64,000 nucleotides of DNA from Lachnospiraceae bacterium (GTDB lineage Bacteria; Bacillota; Clostridia; Lachnospirales; Lachnospiraceae): positions 33,026 through 97,025 of the forward strand of contig JAFSKG010000016.1 in assembly GCA_017449075.1 (NCBI GenBank), written 5' to 3'. Position numbers and translations under genes: made by a program. The notes beneath the pieces are model-generated. The model saw only the letters and a list, made by a program, of their open reading frames with translations, made no database searches and had not been told where the DNA came from. How positions within the stretch are numbered: position 1 is the first letter of the stretch; the number at the start of each line of letters is the position of its first letter. This document shows positions 42,748-52,005 of the stretch, in pieces.

Positions 42748-44412
42748 CTACTCCTTTTCTTTCATAGCGGACTCTTTTAATTCTTTAGCATTTGCTATGA
42801 CAGTATTAGTAAGTTCTCCACTAGAACTTATAAGTCGACCAATCTCATCTATCATACCTTTATTATCGAGTTGCTCTATAGTGGTTATAGTTCTATCATC
42901 AGCAACTTCTTTTTTGATTACAAAATGATTATCAGCCATGGCAGCAATTTGTGGCAAGTGTGTAATAAGTATCACTTGATGATTTTTTGCTATTCTATTT
43001 AGCTTTGATGCCACCTTGGATGCTGTAATGCCACTGATACCAGCGTCAATCTCATCAAAGATAAGTGTTTCTGTTCCAAAACTCTCTGATAATATAGTTT
43101 TGATAGAGAGCATAATTCTTGACAACTCACCGCCTGATGCTACATCACTAAGTGCTCTCATCTTCTCTCCAGTATTAAGAGAAATCATAAAAGTCACATC
43201 ATCAAAACCATCTCTTGTAATCTCATCTTTTCTATCTATATTAATGTCAAATTTTACATCTAAAAAACCTAAATCTTTTAGTTCTTCAATTATTTTAACT
43301 ATAAAATCTTTTGCGTATTGTTTTCTCAAATCACTTAATTCAACGGCAGCTTTTTCAAGCTTCTTCTCAGCTTTAGCTACATCTTCTTCTGCCTTTTTCT
43401 TTTCATTATCATAATCAGCAAGTTCAACAAGTCTTTTCTTTTTATATTCAAATTCTGAAAGTGCCTTGCCCACAGAATTATTGTATTTTGCAAGTATGCC
43501 TCTTATCAAGTCAAGTCTATTCTCCATACTCGCATAGTCTTTTTCATCTATATCGTATTGGTCTATCTTTTTATCAAGTTCTTTTATGCTATCGCTTACT
43601 ATTGAATCGCAGTCCATAAGTGAAGAATATATGTCATTTAGTGAATCATCATATTTTACGGCTGACTTTACTTCTTTAACTGCTGCTGACAAATTCAAAT
43701 CCTGTAATGCATTAAGTGCATTTGTAAGTGACTCTATTATGTTTTTCGAATTTGAAATAAGCTTGAACTTATCTGCTAATTCCTCTTCTTCGCCAGCCTT
43801 TAAATTTGCCTTTTCCAATTCGTCAACTTCATACTTTAATATATCTATTTCTCTAAGTCTCATTCTCTCGTCTAAATTAAAAGTTGCAAGCTTTTCTTTC
43901 TTTGCTTTTAATTCGGTATAAAGTTTACTTACAATCTCTTTTTTATTTATTGATTCGGCTCCAATAAAAGTATCTAAAAATTCTATGTGTTTAGCATTCT
44001 TTCTAAGGCTCTCTCCATCATGTTGGCCATAAATATCAATCAATTTTTCCGTTACTTCTTTTATCTTATTCAGAGTACTTGGCTCATCATTAATCTTAGC
44101 AATGTTTTTGTCTTTAGTAATTCTTCTATATATAATTATTTTTCCATCTTCATCAACTGGTATGTCTTGCTCTTTTATAAAGTCCAAAGTATCCTTGTCT
44201 TTAACTTCAAAAGCTATAGATACTGTCGTATCTTCATTTTCATCTCTCATATAATCTTTACTTGCTCTCATACCAAGTGCAAGATTAATCGACCCAATTA
44301 AAATTGACTTTCCACTTCCAGTCTCTCCAGTGAGGACATTGAGGTTATTTTTAAAATCTATATGAGCCTCTTTAATAAGCGCAAAGTTTTTTACAGCTAA
44401 GCTTTCTAACAT
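42748..44412 (-). CDS. recN: DNA repair protein RecN
   Basis: RecN is an SMC-like ATPase acting at double-strand breaks. Walker A is GETGSGKSIL near the N-terminus, the signature VASGGELSRIML and Walker B LIFDEIDAGISG near the C-terminus, with a coiled coil between (about residues 150-350). The 554-residue length is normal. It shares one base with the argR stop. Gene order nadK-argR-recN is standard in Clostridia. Confidence 0.96.
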   Translation of the reverse strand: MLESLAVKNFALIKEAHIDFKNNLNVLTGETGSGKSILIGSINLALGMRASKDYMRDENEDTTVSIAFEVKDKDTLDFIKEQDIPVDEDGKIIIYRRITKDKNIAKINDEPSTLNKIKEVTEKLIDIYGQHDGESLRKNAKHIEFLDTFIGAESINKKEIVSKLYTELKAKKEKLATFNLDERMRLREIDILKYEVDELEKANLKAGEEEELADKFKLISNSKNIIESLTNALNALQDLNLSAAVKEVKSAVKYDDSLNDIYSSLMDCDSIVSDSIKELDKKIDQYDIDEKDYASMENRLDLIRGILAKYNNSVGKALSEFEYKKKRLVELADYDNEKKKAEEDVAKAEKKLEKAAVELSDLRKQYAKDFIVKIIEELKDLGFLDVKFDINIDRKDEITRDGFDDVTFMISLNTGEKMRALSDVASGGELSRIMLSIKTILSESFGTETLIFDEIDAGISGITASKVASKLNRIAKNHQVILITHLPQIAAMADNHFVIKKEVADDRTITTIEQLDNKGMIDEIGRLISSSGELTNTVIANAKELKESAMKEKE

Positions 44413-44864
44413 TAGTTTTCCTTTCGCATCAACACTTCTACTTTATTCATCAATATCATAGCATTGTCATCACTCTTAGTTGCCACAAAAATAGCATCAT
44501 CTCCAGCAAGTGATCCAACTATCTCATCAAGTTTAAGACCATCTAAAGCTGCAGCTGTAGCCATTGCCATACCTGCCTGAGTCTTTATAACCACGAGATT
44601 TTTTGCTACATCCATAGACTTAATAGTCTCTCTTATAATTCTCACATACTTTTCAGAGAAATTATCGGCATTTTCTACTACTGCATACTTAAATTTACCC
44701 TTACTCTTTACTTTTATGAGATTAAGTTTTTGTATATCTCTTGATACTGTAGCTTGAGTAACATCAAAACCAAGTTCAGATAACTTGTACGCAAGCTCAC
44801 TCTGATTCTCAATCTCATTATTTCTTATTAATTCAATTATTGCTTCGTGTCTACCTTTCTTCAT
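44412..44864 (-). CDS. argR: Arginine repressor ArgR/AhrC
   Basis: The N-terminal winged helix (RHEAIIELIRNNEIENQSEL, then VTQATVSRDIQKLNLIKV) binds ARG boxes. The C-terminal oligomerisation and arginine-binding domain ends with GSLAGDDAIFVATKS, where the paired Asp contact arginine. The 150-residue length is typical. It lies 12 bases below nadK. No arginine genes occur in the window. Confidence 0.95.
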   Translation of the reverse strand: MKKGRHEAIIELIRNNEIENQSELAYKLSELGFDVTQATVSRDIQKLNLIKVKSKGKFKYAVVENADNFSEKYVRIIRETIKSMDVAKNLVVIKTQAGMAMATAAALDGLKLDEIVGSLAGDDAIFVATKSDDNAMILMNKVEVLMRKEN

Positions 44865-44876
44865 ATTAAACCTCTT

Positions 44877-45722
44877 TTACAATGCTTTGATTTTATCTTT
44901 AATAGTATTTAAAAAATTATTGCTTTTAAAAACTATATACTTAATAGTTTTCTTTAGTCTTTTTATAACTACTTCATCATCCTTTTGAAGCTCAAAGTTC
45001 ACTCTGCCATCTATGTCTACTTCCTGTTTATTCGCCATAATGCTTATGCATAATTCTTTATTATCATTTATAACAAAACTCCTTTGATTAAGAGTGTGCG
45101 GATATAATGGTGTTATAATGAGACAATTAACACTTGGAGAAACTATAGGTCCACCTGCAGAAAGTGAATGAGCTGTCGAGCCTGTAGGTGTAGCTACTAT
45201 CACACCATCGGCGTTCAATTCGGTAAAGAGGCTCTTCTCTTCTCCTATAAACATCTTATACTTACCCATCTTAGATAGACTTGAAGTCATAAACGTTGCT
45301 TCATTTACTGCATATGCTTTAAATACTTCTTCTTCATCTCTTATAACCCTTACCTCTATCATGCTTCGTTCTTCAAACAAGTAATCATTCTTCTTAATTT
45401 TATCAATTGCAGTTTCTAAGTCCTCAAAATTATTTACTGAAGTTAAAAAACCAATAGTTCCTGCATTGACACCAAGTATTGGAATATCAAGTTTTCTTGC
45501 TATTCTAGCTGACTTAAGTATGGTTCCATCGCCTCCAAAAGATAGCAACATGTCAAAGTTATTCTTGTAATTTTTATTATGAATTTCATCATAAAAATTT
45601 TCAACTTCGTCGAAAGTAATAATTTGATGATTAATCTTTTTCTTATCAAGCAAACTCTTAAGTGACTTTACAGTTACTTTACCTTTACTTATGTTATTTT
45701 TTGTAACCACTAATATATTCAT
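44877..45722 (-). CDS. nadK: NAD kinase
   Basis: The enzyme makes NADP from NAD. The motif SFGGDGTILKSARI contains the catalytic Asp, followed by YAVNEATFM and the NAD-binding segment ATPTGSTAHSLSAGGPIVSP. The 281-residue length is usual. It begins directly after the tlyA stop. Confidence 0.96.
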   Translation of the reverse strand: MNILVVTKNNISKGKVTVKSLKSLLDKKKINHQIITFDEVENFYDEIHNKNYKNNFDMLLSFGGDGTILKSARIARKLDIPILGVNAGTIGFLTSVNNFEDLETAIDKIKKNDYLFEERSMIEVRVIRDEEEVFKAYAVNEATFMTSSLSKMGKYKMFIGEEKSLFTELNADGVIVATPTGSTAHSLSAGGPIVSPSVNCLIITPLYPHTLNQRSFVINDNKELCISIMANKQEVDIDGRVNFELQKDDEVVIKRLKKTIKYIVFKSNNFLNTIKDKIKAL

Positions 45723-46577
45723 CTATGCCTCTTTATCCAATGTATCATGAGACTCTTTAACTACATTTCCGATGTGCTCGTTAATTTTACCGAAGTCAAA
45801 ATCTATTCCCGCAACTTTTGCATTTTCAATCTGCTTGCCAATATATAGTAAATACTCAATATTCCCAGCTGGACCTTTAATAGGTGAAAAATCAAGTCCT
45901 AAAATATCGAACCCGCTATCTACACAGTAATCTACTACTAACTTAATTACTTCTTTATGAATTGCGCTATCTCTAACTACTCCATTTTTCTCTACCAATT
46001 CTTTTCCAGCTTCAAACTGTGGCTTTATAAGTAATACTGACTCACCATTTTCTTTAAGTAATTCTTTTATCACGGGTAAAATCTTTGTGAGAGATATGAA
46101 ACTTACATCTACTGATATAAAATCTATCGTGTCGTCTCCTATATCTTCTCGTTTCAAATATCTTGCATTGGTATTTTCCATCGCAACGACTCTTTTATCA
46201 GTTCTAAGTTTATAATCTAATTGATTTGTACCACAGTCCACAGCAAATACTTTTTTAGCACCATTTTGAAGCATGAAATCGGTAAATCCACCTGTAGACG
46301 AGCCTATATCAATGCACGTTTTATCTTTAAAATCTATATTAAAAACTTTTGCTGCTTTTTCAAGTTTCAATCCACCACGACTAACATATTTTAGTTTCTC
46401 TCCTCTATACTCCACATTTGCATCTTCTTTGATCATTGTGCCTGGCTTATCTTCTTTTTGATTATTTACAAAGACATTGCCTTCCATGATTGCAACTCTA
46501 GCCTTTTCTCTAGTGGGAAAGAAACCATTTTCAGTTAAATATAAATCGAGTCTAATTTTTTTAATTTTATTCTCCAA
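45723..46577 (-). CDS. tlyA: TlyA-family rRNA 2'-O-methyltransferase
   Basis: An N-terminal S4 RNA-binding domain (IRLDLYLTENGFFPTREKAR) is joined to an FtsJ-like SAM domain with IDIGSSTGGFTDFMLQNGA, VDVSFISLTKILP and LIKPQFEAGKELVEKNGVVRD. The enzyme methylates ribose in 16S and/or 23S rRNA. Family members were once called haemolysins. The 284-residue length is slightly above the usual 270. It lies 16 bases below dxs. Confidence 0.94.
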   Translation of the reverse strand: MENKIKKIRLDLYLTENGFFPTREKARVAIMEGNVFVNNQKEDKPGTMIKEDANVEYRGEKLKYVSRGGLKLEKAAKVFNIDFKDKTCIDIGSSTGGFTDFMLQNGAKKVFAVDCGTNQLDYKLRTDKRVVAMENTNARYLKREDIGDDTIDFISVDVSFISLTKILPVIKELLKENGESVLLIKPQFEAGKELVEKNGVVRDSAIHKEVIKLVVDYCVDSGFDILGLDFSPIKGPAGNIEYLLYIGKQIENAKVAGIDFDFGKINEHIGNVVKESHDTLDKEA

Positions 46578-46593
46578 AATGATTATATACCTT

Positions 46594-48462
46594 TTATAGA
46601 ATCTTCTTTAATATACTATCACTATCGATTCCAAGCGCCTCTCGCAGTTTACTTACATTCCCATGCTCTACATAAGCATCCGGAAGTGATATCAAAGTGA
46701 CTTTTACATCATAATTCCTATCATGAACATAGTCTTCAATCTCTTGACCTATACCACCATTTAAAACTCCTTCTTCCATCACTACAAGTTCTTTGATACC
46801 TTCTTTGCATAGACTATCTATTGTCTCTAAATCAACTGGTTTTGCAAATCTAGCATTTACTAAGATTGGACTTATATTTTTTGATTTAAGTTTTTCTCTT
46901 ATATGTTTTGCTGTCGAAACCATAGAGCCCAAAGCGAATATTGCAATACCTTTCCCTTCGCATAGTCTCTCTGCTCTACCATACTCTATCGCTTGCATCT
47001 TATCTCTAAGTTCACTATATGCTACTCCTCTTGGATACCTAATCGCAACAGGACCTTTTATTTTGTAAAGAGCAAACTCCAACATATTTTCAAACTCTAA
47101 GTCATTCTTTGGAGCAAGAATAGTCATATTGGGGATGAGTCTTAGATAAGAAATATCAAAAATTCCTTGATGCGTCTCTCCGTCTGCACCAACAAGTCCT
47201 GCTCTATCAATTGCAAATACCACATGCTGATTTTGCAAGCATACATCATGAATAATCTGATCAAATGCTCTCTGCAAGAATGACGAGTAGATACATACTA
47301 TTGGAAGCACTCCTGAAAGTGATAATCCTGCAGCAAATGTAACGGCATGCTGCTCGCATATTCCTACATCATAAAATCTTTCAGGAAATTTTTTACTAAA
47401 CTCTGTGAGTCCTGTGCCATCTGCCATAGCAGCCGTTATAGCAACAATGTTTTCATCTTTTTTTGCAAGCGAAATTAGTTTGTCAGAAAAAACCTTTGTG
47501 TAAGTTCTTTCACTTGATTCCTTAATTACCTGCCCCGTCTTTCTATCAAACGGACCAACTCCATGGAAAAGAGTTGGGTCTTTTTCAGCTGGCTTATATC
47601 CTTTACCTTTTTTTGTTTTCACATGAATAATTATTGGCTCATTTAAATTCTTAGCCGAAATTATGGCATCATATAGTTCCCTTATGTTATGTCCATCAAT
47701 CGGACCTACATAATTGATATTTAAGTTTTCAAAGAACATTCCTTCTGAAGCAATTATTTGTTTAAAAATATTTATTATAGTAATTAATATTTTTTTGAAA
47801 AATAGTCCAATACCAGTCTTTTCAAGTTCATTCTTCAATGTCTTTTTTAATTCACTATATCCATGCGAAGATCTCACACCAAGTAATGCCTTATTTAGTC
47901 CACCATTACTCTTTGATATAGACATCTCATTATCATTTAAAATTATGATATAGTTGCTGTTTAAGTTACTAAGATTATTTAATGCCTCAAATGCCATACC
48001 GCCAGTTAGAGCACCATCTCCTATAACAGATACAACCTTGTAATCATCTTTTTTTAAATCACGGGCAACACACATTCCAAGCCCTGCAGATATAGAAGTA
48101 GAACTATGACCTGTATCAAACGAATCAAAAGGACTTTCCTTTCTCTTTGGGAATCCACTTATGCCTCCAAAGCTTCTAAGCTCGCTAAATGCATCTTTCC
48201 TATCAGTTAATATTTTATAAGCATAAGATTGATGCCCAACATCCCAGATAATTTTATCTTTTGGAAAGTCAAATGCTTTAATAAGTGCTATGGTAAGTTC
48301 CACGACTCCAAGACTTGAAGCAAGATGACCACCATTCTTACTTGTTCTATCAATAATTAAATCTCTAACTTCATTTGCTAGTTGCTTTAGTTCTTCATAT
48401 GATAGTTTTTTTACGTCATCAACTGATTTTATGCTATTTAAAATTTTTAAATCATCAGCCAT
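46594..48462 (-). CDS. dxs: 1-deoxy-D-xylulose-5-phosphate synthase
   Basis: This thiamine-diphosphate enzyme starts the MEP pathway. The cofactor motif is VIGDGALTGGMAFEALNN, the catalytic His region is DVGHQSYAYKILTDR, and the transketolase central domain has FYDVGICEQHAVTFAAGLS and DRAGLVGADGETHQG. The 622-residue length is normal. The start shares one base with the ispA stop, coupling first and later isoprenoid steps. Confidence 0.97.
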   Translation of the reverse strand: MADDLKILNSIKSVDDVKKLSYEELKQLANEVRDLIIDRTSKNGGHLASSLGVVELTIALIKAFDFPKDKIIWDVGHQSYAYKILTDRKDAFSELRSFGGISGFPKRKESPFDSFDTGHSSTSISAGLGMCVARDLKKDDYKVVSVIGDGALTGGMAFEALNNLSNLNSNYIIILNDNEMSISKSNGGLNKALLGVRSSHGYSELKKTLKNELEKTGIGLFFKKILITIINIFKQIIASEGMFFENLNINYVGPIDGHNIRELYDAIISAKNLNEPIIIHVKTKKGKGYKPAEKDPTLFHGVGPFDRKTGQVIKESSERTYTKVFSDKLISLAKKDENIVAITAAMADGTGLTEFSKKFPERFYDVGICEQHAVTFAAGLSLSGVLPIVCIYSSFLQRAFDQIIHDVCLQNQHVVFAIDRAGLVGADGETHQGIFDISYLRLIPNMTILAPKNDLEFENMLEFALYKIKGPVAIRYPRGVAYSELRDKMQAIEYGRAERLCEGKGIAIFALGSMVSTAKHIREKLKSKNISPILVNARFAKPVDLETIDSLCKEGIKELVVMEEGVLNGGIGQEIEDYVHDRNYDVKVTLISLPDAYVEHGNVSKLREALGIDSDSILKKIL

Positions 48463-49571
48463 TATTTTTCTCTTACCATAAGATATTTTATGAGTTCCTT
48501 AAAAACTAATGCTTCCTTCTCATTCTTATCAGAAGTCATACTATCAACCAAATCTAAACTAGTCTTAAATAAATAATCTAATCTATTTTTTGATTCTTTC
48601 ACACCTACTTTACTCACATATGTAACTTTGTGATTTTTCTTATCAGAATCAACTGACTTACCTATCTGCTCAGTTGTCTGTTCTATCTCAAGTAAATCAT
48701 CCTTTATTTGATATGACTCTCCAAGGCAGTAGCCAAGTTTTTCTAAAGTTGCAATCTTACTATTATATAATGATGACATATTTGCACCCACAACCATACT
48801 AGCAGTTAAAAGTGCATTAGTTTTTCTTTCGTACATAAAGAACAAATCGTCAATAGTCAAATTATTATTTGTAGTGTTCATTACATCAAATACCTGGCCA
48901 GAAATCATTCCATCAAGTCCAGCGAGTCTAAGCATAACAGCTGCCGAAGTCGCTACATAATTGCCAATTTCTGTATATAAAAACTCAAGCACCATATCCA
49001 TTAGTATTCTTGTTGCTTCCATATATAGAGCATCACCTACAAGAACTGCTATATCTTCACCATATTTTTTCCACACTGTAGGTTTACCACGTCTTAACTC
49101 ATCATTATCCATACATGGAAGGTCATCGTGCACTAAAGAAAATGTATGTATAAGTTCCATAGCAACCATGAGCGGAGCTATAAGCAAGAAATCTTCGCCT
49201 TCGCAAAAATTATAAGTTACAAGCATGAGAAATGGTCTAATTCTCTTTCCATTTGATAAAACTGCGTAATCAAAAGCCTCTTTAAACTTTGGTATTCTGG
49301 AATCATCAAACTTAGTAAGCTCTTTATATACCGCATTAAAATAATTATTAAAATGGTACATCACTTCTTCAAGTGTGATTTCTTTCTTGTCAGAATTTCC
49401 CATCAAGTACTCTTGATAGTCAAAGAGAATCGTTTGGAACTTGTCCAGTGCTTTATTACTTTCCACATACAAAGGTTGTCTTCCCTCTGTTATAATTGGT
49501 TTTACATTGGGAAACTTTTTATTCATCAATTTTTCTTTTGATTTTTTGAAATCAATTACTTTGTCGCTCAT
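48462..49571 (-). CDS. ispA: Short-chain polyprenyl diphosphate synthase with an N-terminal extension
   Basis: The enzyme condenses IPP units, probably to farnesyl diphosphate. The first Asp-rich motif is VHDDLPCMDNDELRRG (Asp149, Asp150, Asp155), and the chain-length insertion before Asn fits the farnesyl type. The second motif reads KDDLLEIE where most relatives have DDILD. The protein is 369 residues, about 70 longer than usual. The extra part lies at the N-terminus (Lys-rich, then helical) before the family core that begins near residue 65. The start codon overlaps the xseB stop, so the extension is supported by gene layout. Confidence 0.92.
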   Translation of the reverse strand: MSDKVIDFKKSKEKLMNKKFPNVKPIITEGRQPLYVESNKALDKFQTILFDYQEYLMGNSDKKEITLEEVMYHFNNYFNAVYKELTKFDDSRIPKFKEAFDYAVLSNGKRIRPFLMLVTYNFCEGEDFLLIAPLMVAMELIHTFSLVHDDLPCMDNDELRRGKPTVWKKYGEDIAVLVGDALYMEATRILMDMVLEFLYTEIGNYVATSAAVMLRLAGLDGMISGQVFDVMNTTNNNLTIDDLFFMYERKTNALLTASMVVGANMSSLYNSKIATLEKLGYCLGESYQIKDDLLEIEQTTEQIGKSVDSDKKNHKVTYVSKVGVKESKNRLDYLFKTSLDLVDSMTSDKNEKEALVFKELIKYLMVREK

Positions 49572-49768
49572 TATTTGTTAATAACTTTTAATTCTTTATC
49601 AATCTTTTCAATTCTTTTTGATAAATCGTTGACTAGTTTTACTCCTTTTTCATAAAGTTCCATGCCCTTTTCTATGGTACATTTTTCATCATCCATCTGC
49701 TCTATGATTTTATCTAGAGTCTTAAAAGAATCATCTATGCTAAGTTCTTTTTTTACTTCCTTTTTCAT
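49571..49768 (-). CDS. xseB: Exodeoxyribonuclease VII small subunit
   Basis: The 65-residue helical protein has the family pattern SFKTLDKIIEQMDDEKCTIE and GMELYEKGVKLV. It forms the multi-copy small subunit of exonuclease VII with XseA. It lies 12 bases below xseA and shares a base with ispA. Confidence 0.95.
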   Translation of the reverse strand: MKKEVKKELSIDDSFKTLDKIIEQMDDEKCTIEKGMELYEKGVKLVNDLSKRIEKIDKELKVINK

Positions 49769-49780
49769 ATGGCCTCCATC

Positions 49781-50980
49781 TTACTTAATTATCTTTGTAA
49801 CCTGTGATTCTATCGTTCCATCCTTAACTCGAGATAAAATCAAGTTCCCTACTTTTACGTCCTTTATACTCTTTATTTTTTTCCCATTTTTATTTGTAGT
49901 ATATGCCATTCCCTTACTTATACTTTCTAATGGATCTCTACTCTTTAGCATTTCGATATAATTTCTTAATTCACTTTTTACATTTTGCACCCTACTTTGC
50001 ATTGAATTATTTAAATTAATTTTTATATGTTTTAGATTATCTTTATATCTATCAACTCTTGCTCTTGGCGACAAAAGCGAAATTTGTTTTTTTGCACTAT
50101 CAAGCTTTTCTTTTAGTCTGTCAAGCTTTTCTTCAATAGTGTTGTCAAGAGTGAGTTTGTAATTTTCTATATCATTTTCGAAATCGGCATATGAGAATGT
50201 TGCTAATTCTCCTGCCGCCGTTGGCGTCGCCACTCTCTTATCTGCCACAAGGTCCGATATTGAATCATTTATTTCATGACCTACTGCTGATATAATTGGA
50301 GTTTTAGCATTAAATATGGCATATGCCACCCTTTCATCATTAAAGCAGTATAGGTCTTCAATTGATCCACCACCACGGCCCACAATTATCACGTCTAAGT
50401 CCATCTTATCAAGTTCCATAATCCCATCTACTATAGTCTTATATGCATTCTCTCCTTGTACCAAAGAAGGATATAAAACTACATTTGCATATGGATTTTT
50501 ATCCTTAATCGTCTTAAATATATCTCTAATTGCCGCACCATTTTCCGCTGTCACTACCCCTATGTTTCTTGAATACTTTGGAATCTCTTTTTTATAAGAC
50601 TCATCAAACATACCGAGTTCTGAAAGTTTTTTCTTTAACTCTTCTAGTTTTATAAAGTATTCACCAAGTCCAGAATTTTCTATCTTACTCACATAGATGG
50701 CATAGGTTCCACCCTTTTCATACACAGCTACTTTCCCATATACTATTATCTGTGCACCATCATTAATATTGCTTAGGTCTACACTCGCACCACTATAATT
50801 AGTAAATACTATACATTGAATCGCTGCCTGCTCATCTTTTAAAGAAAAATAGTAATTGCCTCGTGACTCTTTTAAGTTTGATACTTCACCTTTAACTATT
50901 ACATTCCTTAAAATATTATTATCAGAAAACAGTTCTTTAATATATCTATTTAGTTGTGATACTGTCACTGCCTCTCTCAT
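49781..50980 (-). CDS. xseA: Exodeoxyribonuclease VII large subunit
   Basis: An N-terminal OB-fold (VIVKGEVSNLKESRGNYYFSLKDE) leads to the catalytic domain with IGVVTAENGAAIRDI, VIIVGRGGGSIEDLYCFNDE and SAVGHEINDSISDLVADKRVATPTAAGE. A coiled coil follows to the C-terminus, which binds XseB. The 399-residue length is normal. It starts directly after the nusB stop. Confidence 0.96.
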   Translation of the reverse strand: MREAVTVSQLNRYIKELFSDNNILRNVIVKGEVSNLKESRGNYYFSLKDEQAAIQCIVFTNYSGASVDLSNINDGAQIIVYGKVAVYEKGGTYAIYVSKIENSGLGEYFIKLEELKKKLSELGMFDESYKKEIPKYSRNIGVVTAENGAAIRDIFKTIKDKNPYANVVLYPSLVQGENAYKTIVDGIMELDKMDLDVIIVGRGGGSIEDLYCFNDERVAYAIFNAKTPIISAVGHEINDSISDLVADKRVATPTAAGELATFSYADFENDIENYKLTLDNTIEEKLDRLKEKLDSAKKQISLLSPRARVDRYKDNLKHIKINLNNSMQSRVQNVKSELRNYIEMLKSRDPLESISKGMAYTTNKNGKKIKSIKDVKVGNLILSRVKDGTIESQVTKIIK

Positions 50981-51523
50981 CTATTCGTTAATTCTCTTTC
51001 TATAAATAGTAGACAATACACCATTTACAAATTTATCAGCCTTGTCGTCACCATATACTTTGGCGAGTTCGACTGCTTCATTAATTGCAACTGGTATGTC
51101 TATAGATGCATCATAATACATCTCATAAATAGCAAGTCTTATAATAGTGATTTCTGCCTTGGCGACTCTTTTTATATCCCACGATTCAAGATTATCTGCA
51201 ATAAGCTTGTCGATCTCATCAGTCTTTTCTATAACTTCTTTTACTTTATTCTTTATGTCTCTTATATTGTCATCTTCTGTGAGAGTAATCGCAACTGCAG
51301 CATCGCTGACATTTTCATTTTCCTTCTCTTCCTCTTTTATACTTACCTTTGCTACATTTTGATGGTATTTAGAACTGCTCTTTGTGTATTCATTTTCATC
51401 ATCATCGTCTTCATAAGGAAAATTAGAAAAATAATTTAATAAAAGCTGATCAATGTCAGTCTTCATACAGTAATACATAAATAAGATCTTAAACTTATGA
51501 TCTCTTATCTCTCTAAATGTCAT
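50981..51523 (-). CDS. nusB: Transcription antitermination factor NusB with an acidic insertion
   Basis: NusB binds boxA RNA with S10 during rRNA transcription. The N-terminal helix is REIRDHKFKILFMYYCM and the C-terminal core ITIIRLAIYEMYYDASIDIPVAINEAVELAKVYG. Between them, at residues about 36-85, lies a low-complexity acidic insertion (EDDDDENE, EEEKENENV) absent from typical NusB, which raises the length to 180. The reading frame overlaps asp23-like by 11 bases. Confidence 0.94.
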   Translation of the reverse strand: MTFREIRDHKFKILFMYYCMKTDIDQLLLNYFSNFPYEDDDDENEYTKSSSKYHQNVAKVSIKEEEKENENVSDAAVAITLTEDDNIRDIKNKVKEVIEKTDEIDKLIADNLESWDIKRVAKAEITIIRLAIYEMYYDASIDIPVAINEAVELAKVYGDDKADKFVNGVLSTIYRKRINE

Positions 51524-51863
51524 TTATCTTTGCAACCCTTACACTTACTTCTTTGACATTTAAATCTAGCATTGATTCAATTGATTCCTTCACTTTTTCT
51601 TGTATACTCGTGCAAGTCTTCCTTATGTCTTTCCCCTGTTCTAATACTATAGTTAGTTTAGCAACTATATTTTTTCCGCTGTCATCCTTTTCAATAACTA
51701 CACCTTTTTTCAAACTATTAGAACCAATAAATGGCAATGCCTTAAACGTCACTCCTTCTCCAAGTGCCAAAACACCTGGCACACTTGTTGCCGCCATACC
51801 AGCTATCATTGATATTGTGTCATCCGCCACTTTTACATCTGTTTTAATGTTTAATTCAGCCAT
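51513..51863 (-). CDS. Asp23/Gls24-family protein
   Basis: The protein matches the Asp23/Gls24 family: DTISMIAGMAATSVPGVLALG at the N-terminus and IQEKVKESIESMLDLNVKEVSVRVAKI at the C-terminus. The gene stands directly before nusB in many Firmicutes; its precise function is not settled, though Asp23 is membrane-associated and linked to envelope stress. I use the ATG at 51863, which has a perfect AAAGGAG six bases upstream, rather than an ATG 21 bases earlier. It is the first gene of the long run. Confidence 0.93.
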   Translation of the reverse strand: MAELNIKTDVKVADDTISMIAGMAATSVPGVLALGEGVTFKALPFIGSNSLKKGVVIEKDDSGKNIVAKLTIVLEQGKDIRKTCTSIQEKVKESIESMLDLNVKEVSVRVAKINDI

Positions 51864-51938
51864 GATTCTCCTTTCACAATACAAAACTACTTAACTCCAC
51901 ATCAAAAATAAACAAGTTTCCTTGCCGTGCTTTGTTAA

Positions 51939-51961
51939 GGTATAATCTATTTTATTATACC
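51939..51961. promoter_or_regulatory. Inverted repeat over the -10 region, possible operator
   Basis: GGTATAAT and ATTATACC face each other across seven bases (CTATTTT). One arm is the -10 of the asp23 promoter; the other places an identical TATAAT on the opposite strand, pointing to mutS2. It could bind a dimeric regulator or be two back-to-back -10 elements. Confidence 0.5.
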
Positions 51962-51982
51962 AAAAATAGATATTTTATGCAA
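51954..51982 (-). promoter_or_regulatory. Promoter of the asp23-nusB run
   Basis: The -35 TTGCAT (51977-51982), a 17-base spacer and the -10 TATAAT (51954-51959) form a strong promoter reading left. The leader is about 80 bases. An inverted repeat covers the -10. Confidence 0.82.
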
Positions 51983-52005
51983 TGTAAGAAAAATCACTTA
52001 TTTTA

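Noticed and set aside
43016-43414. 132-codon plus-strand frame opposite recN
   Set aside because: It is antisense to a clear recN with intact motifs, is Ser/Phe-rich as expected of antisense frames, and has no promoter or ribosome site.
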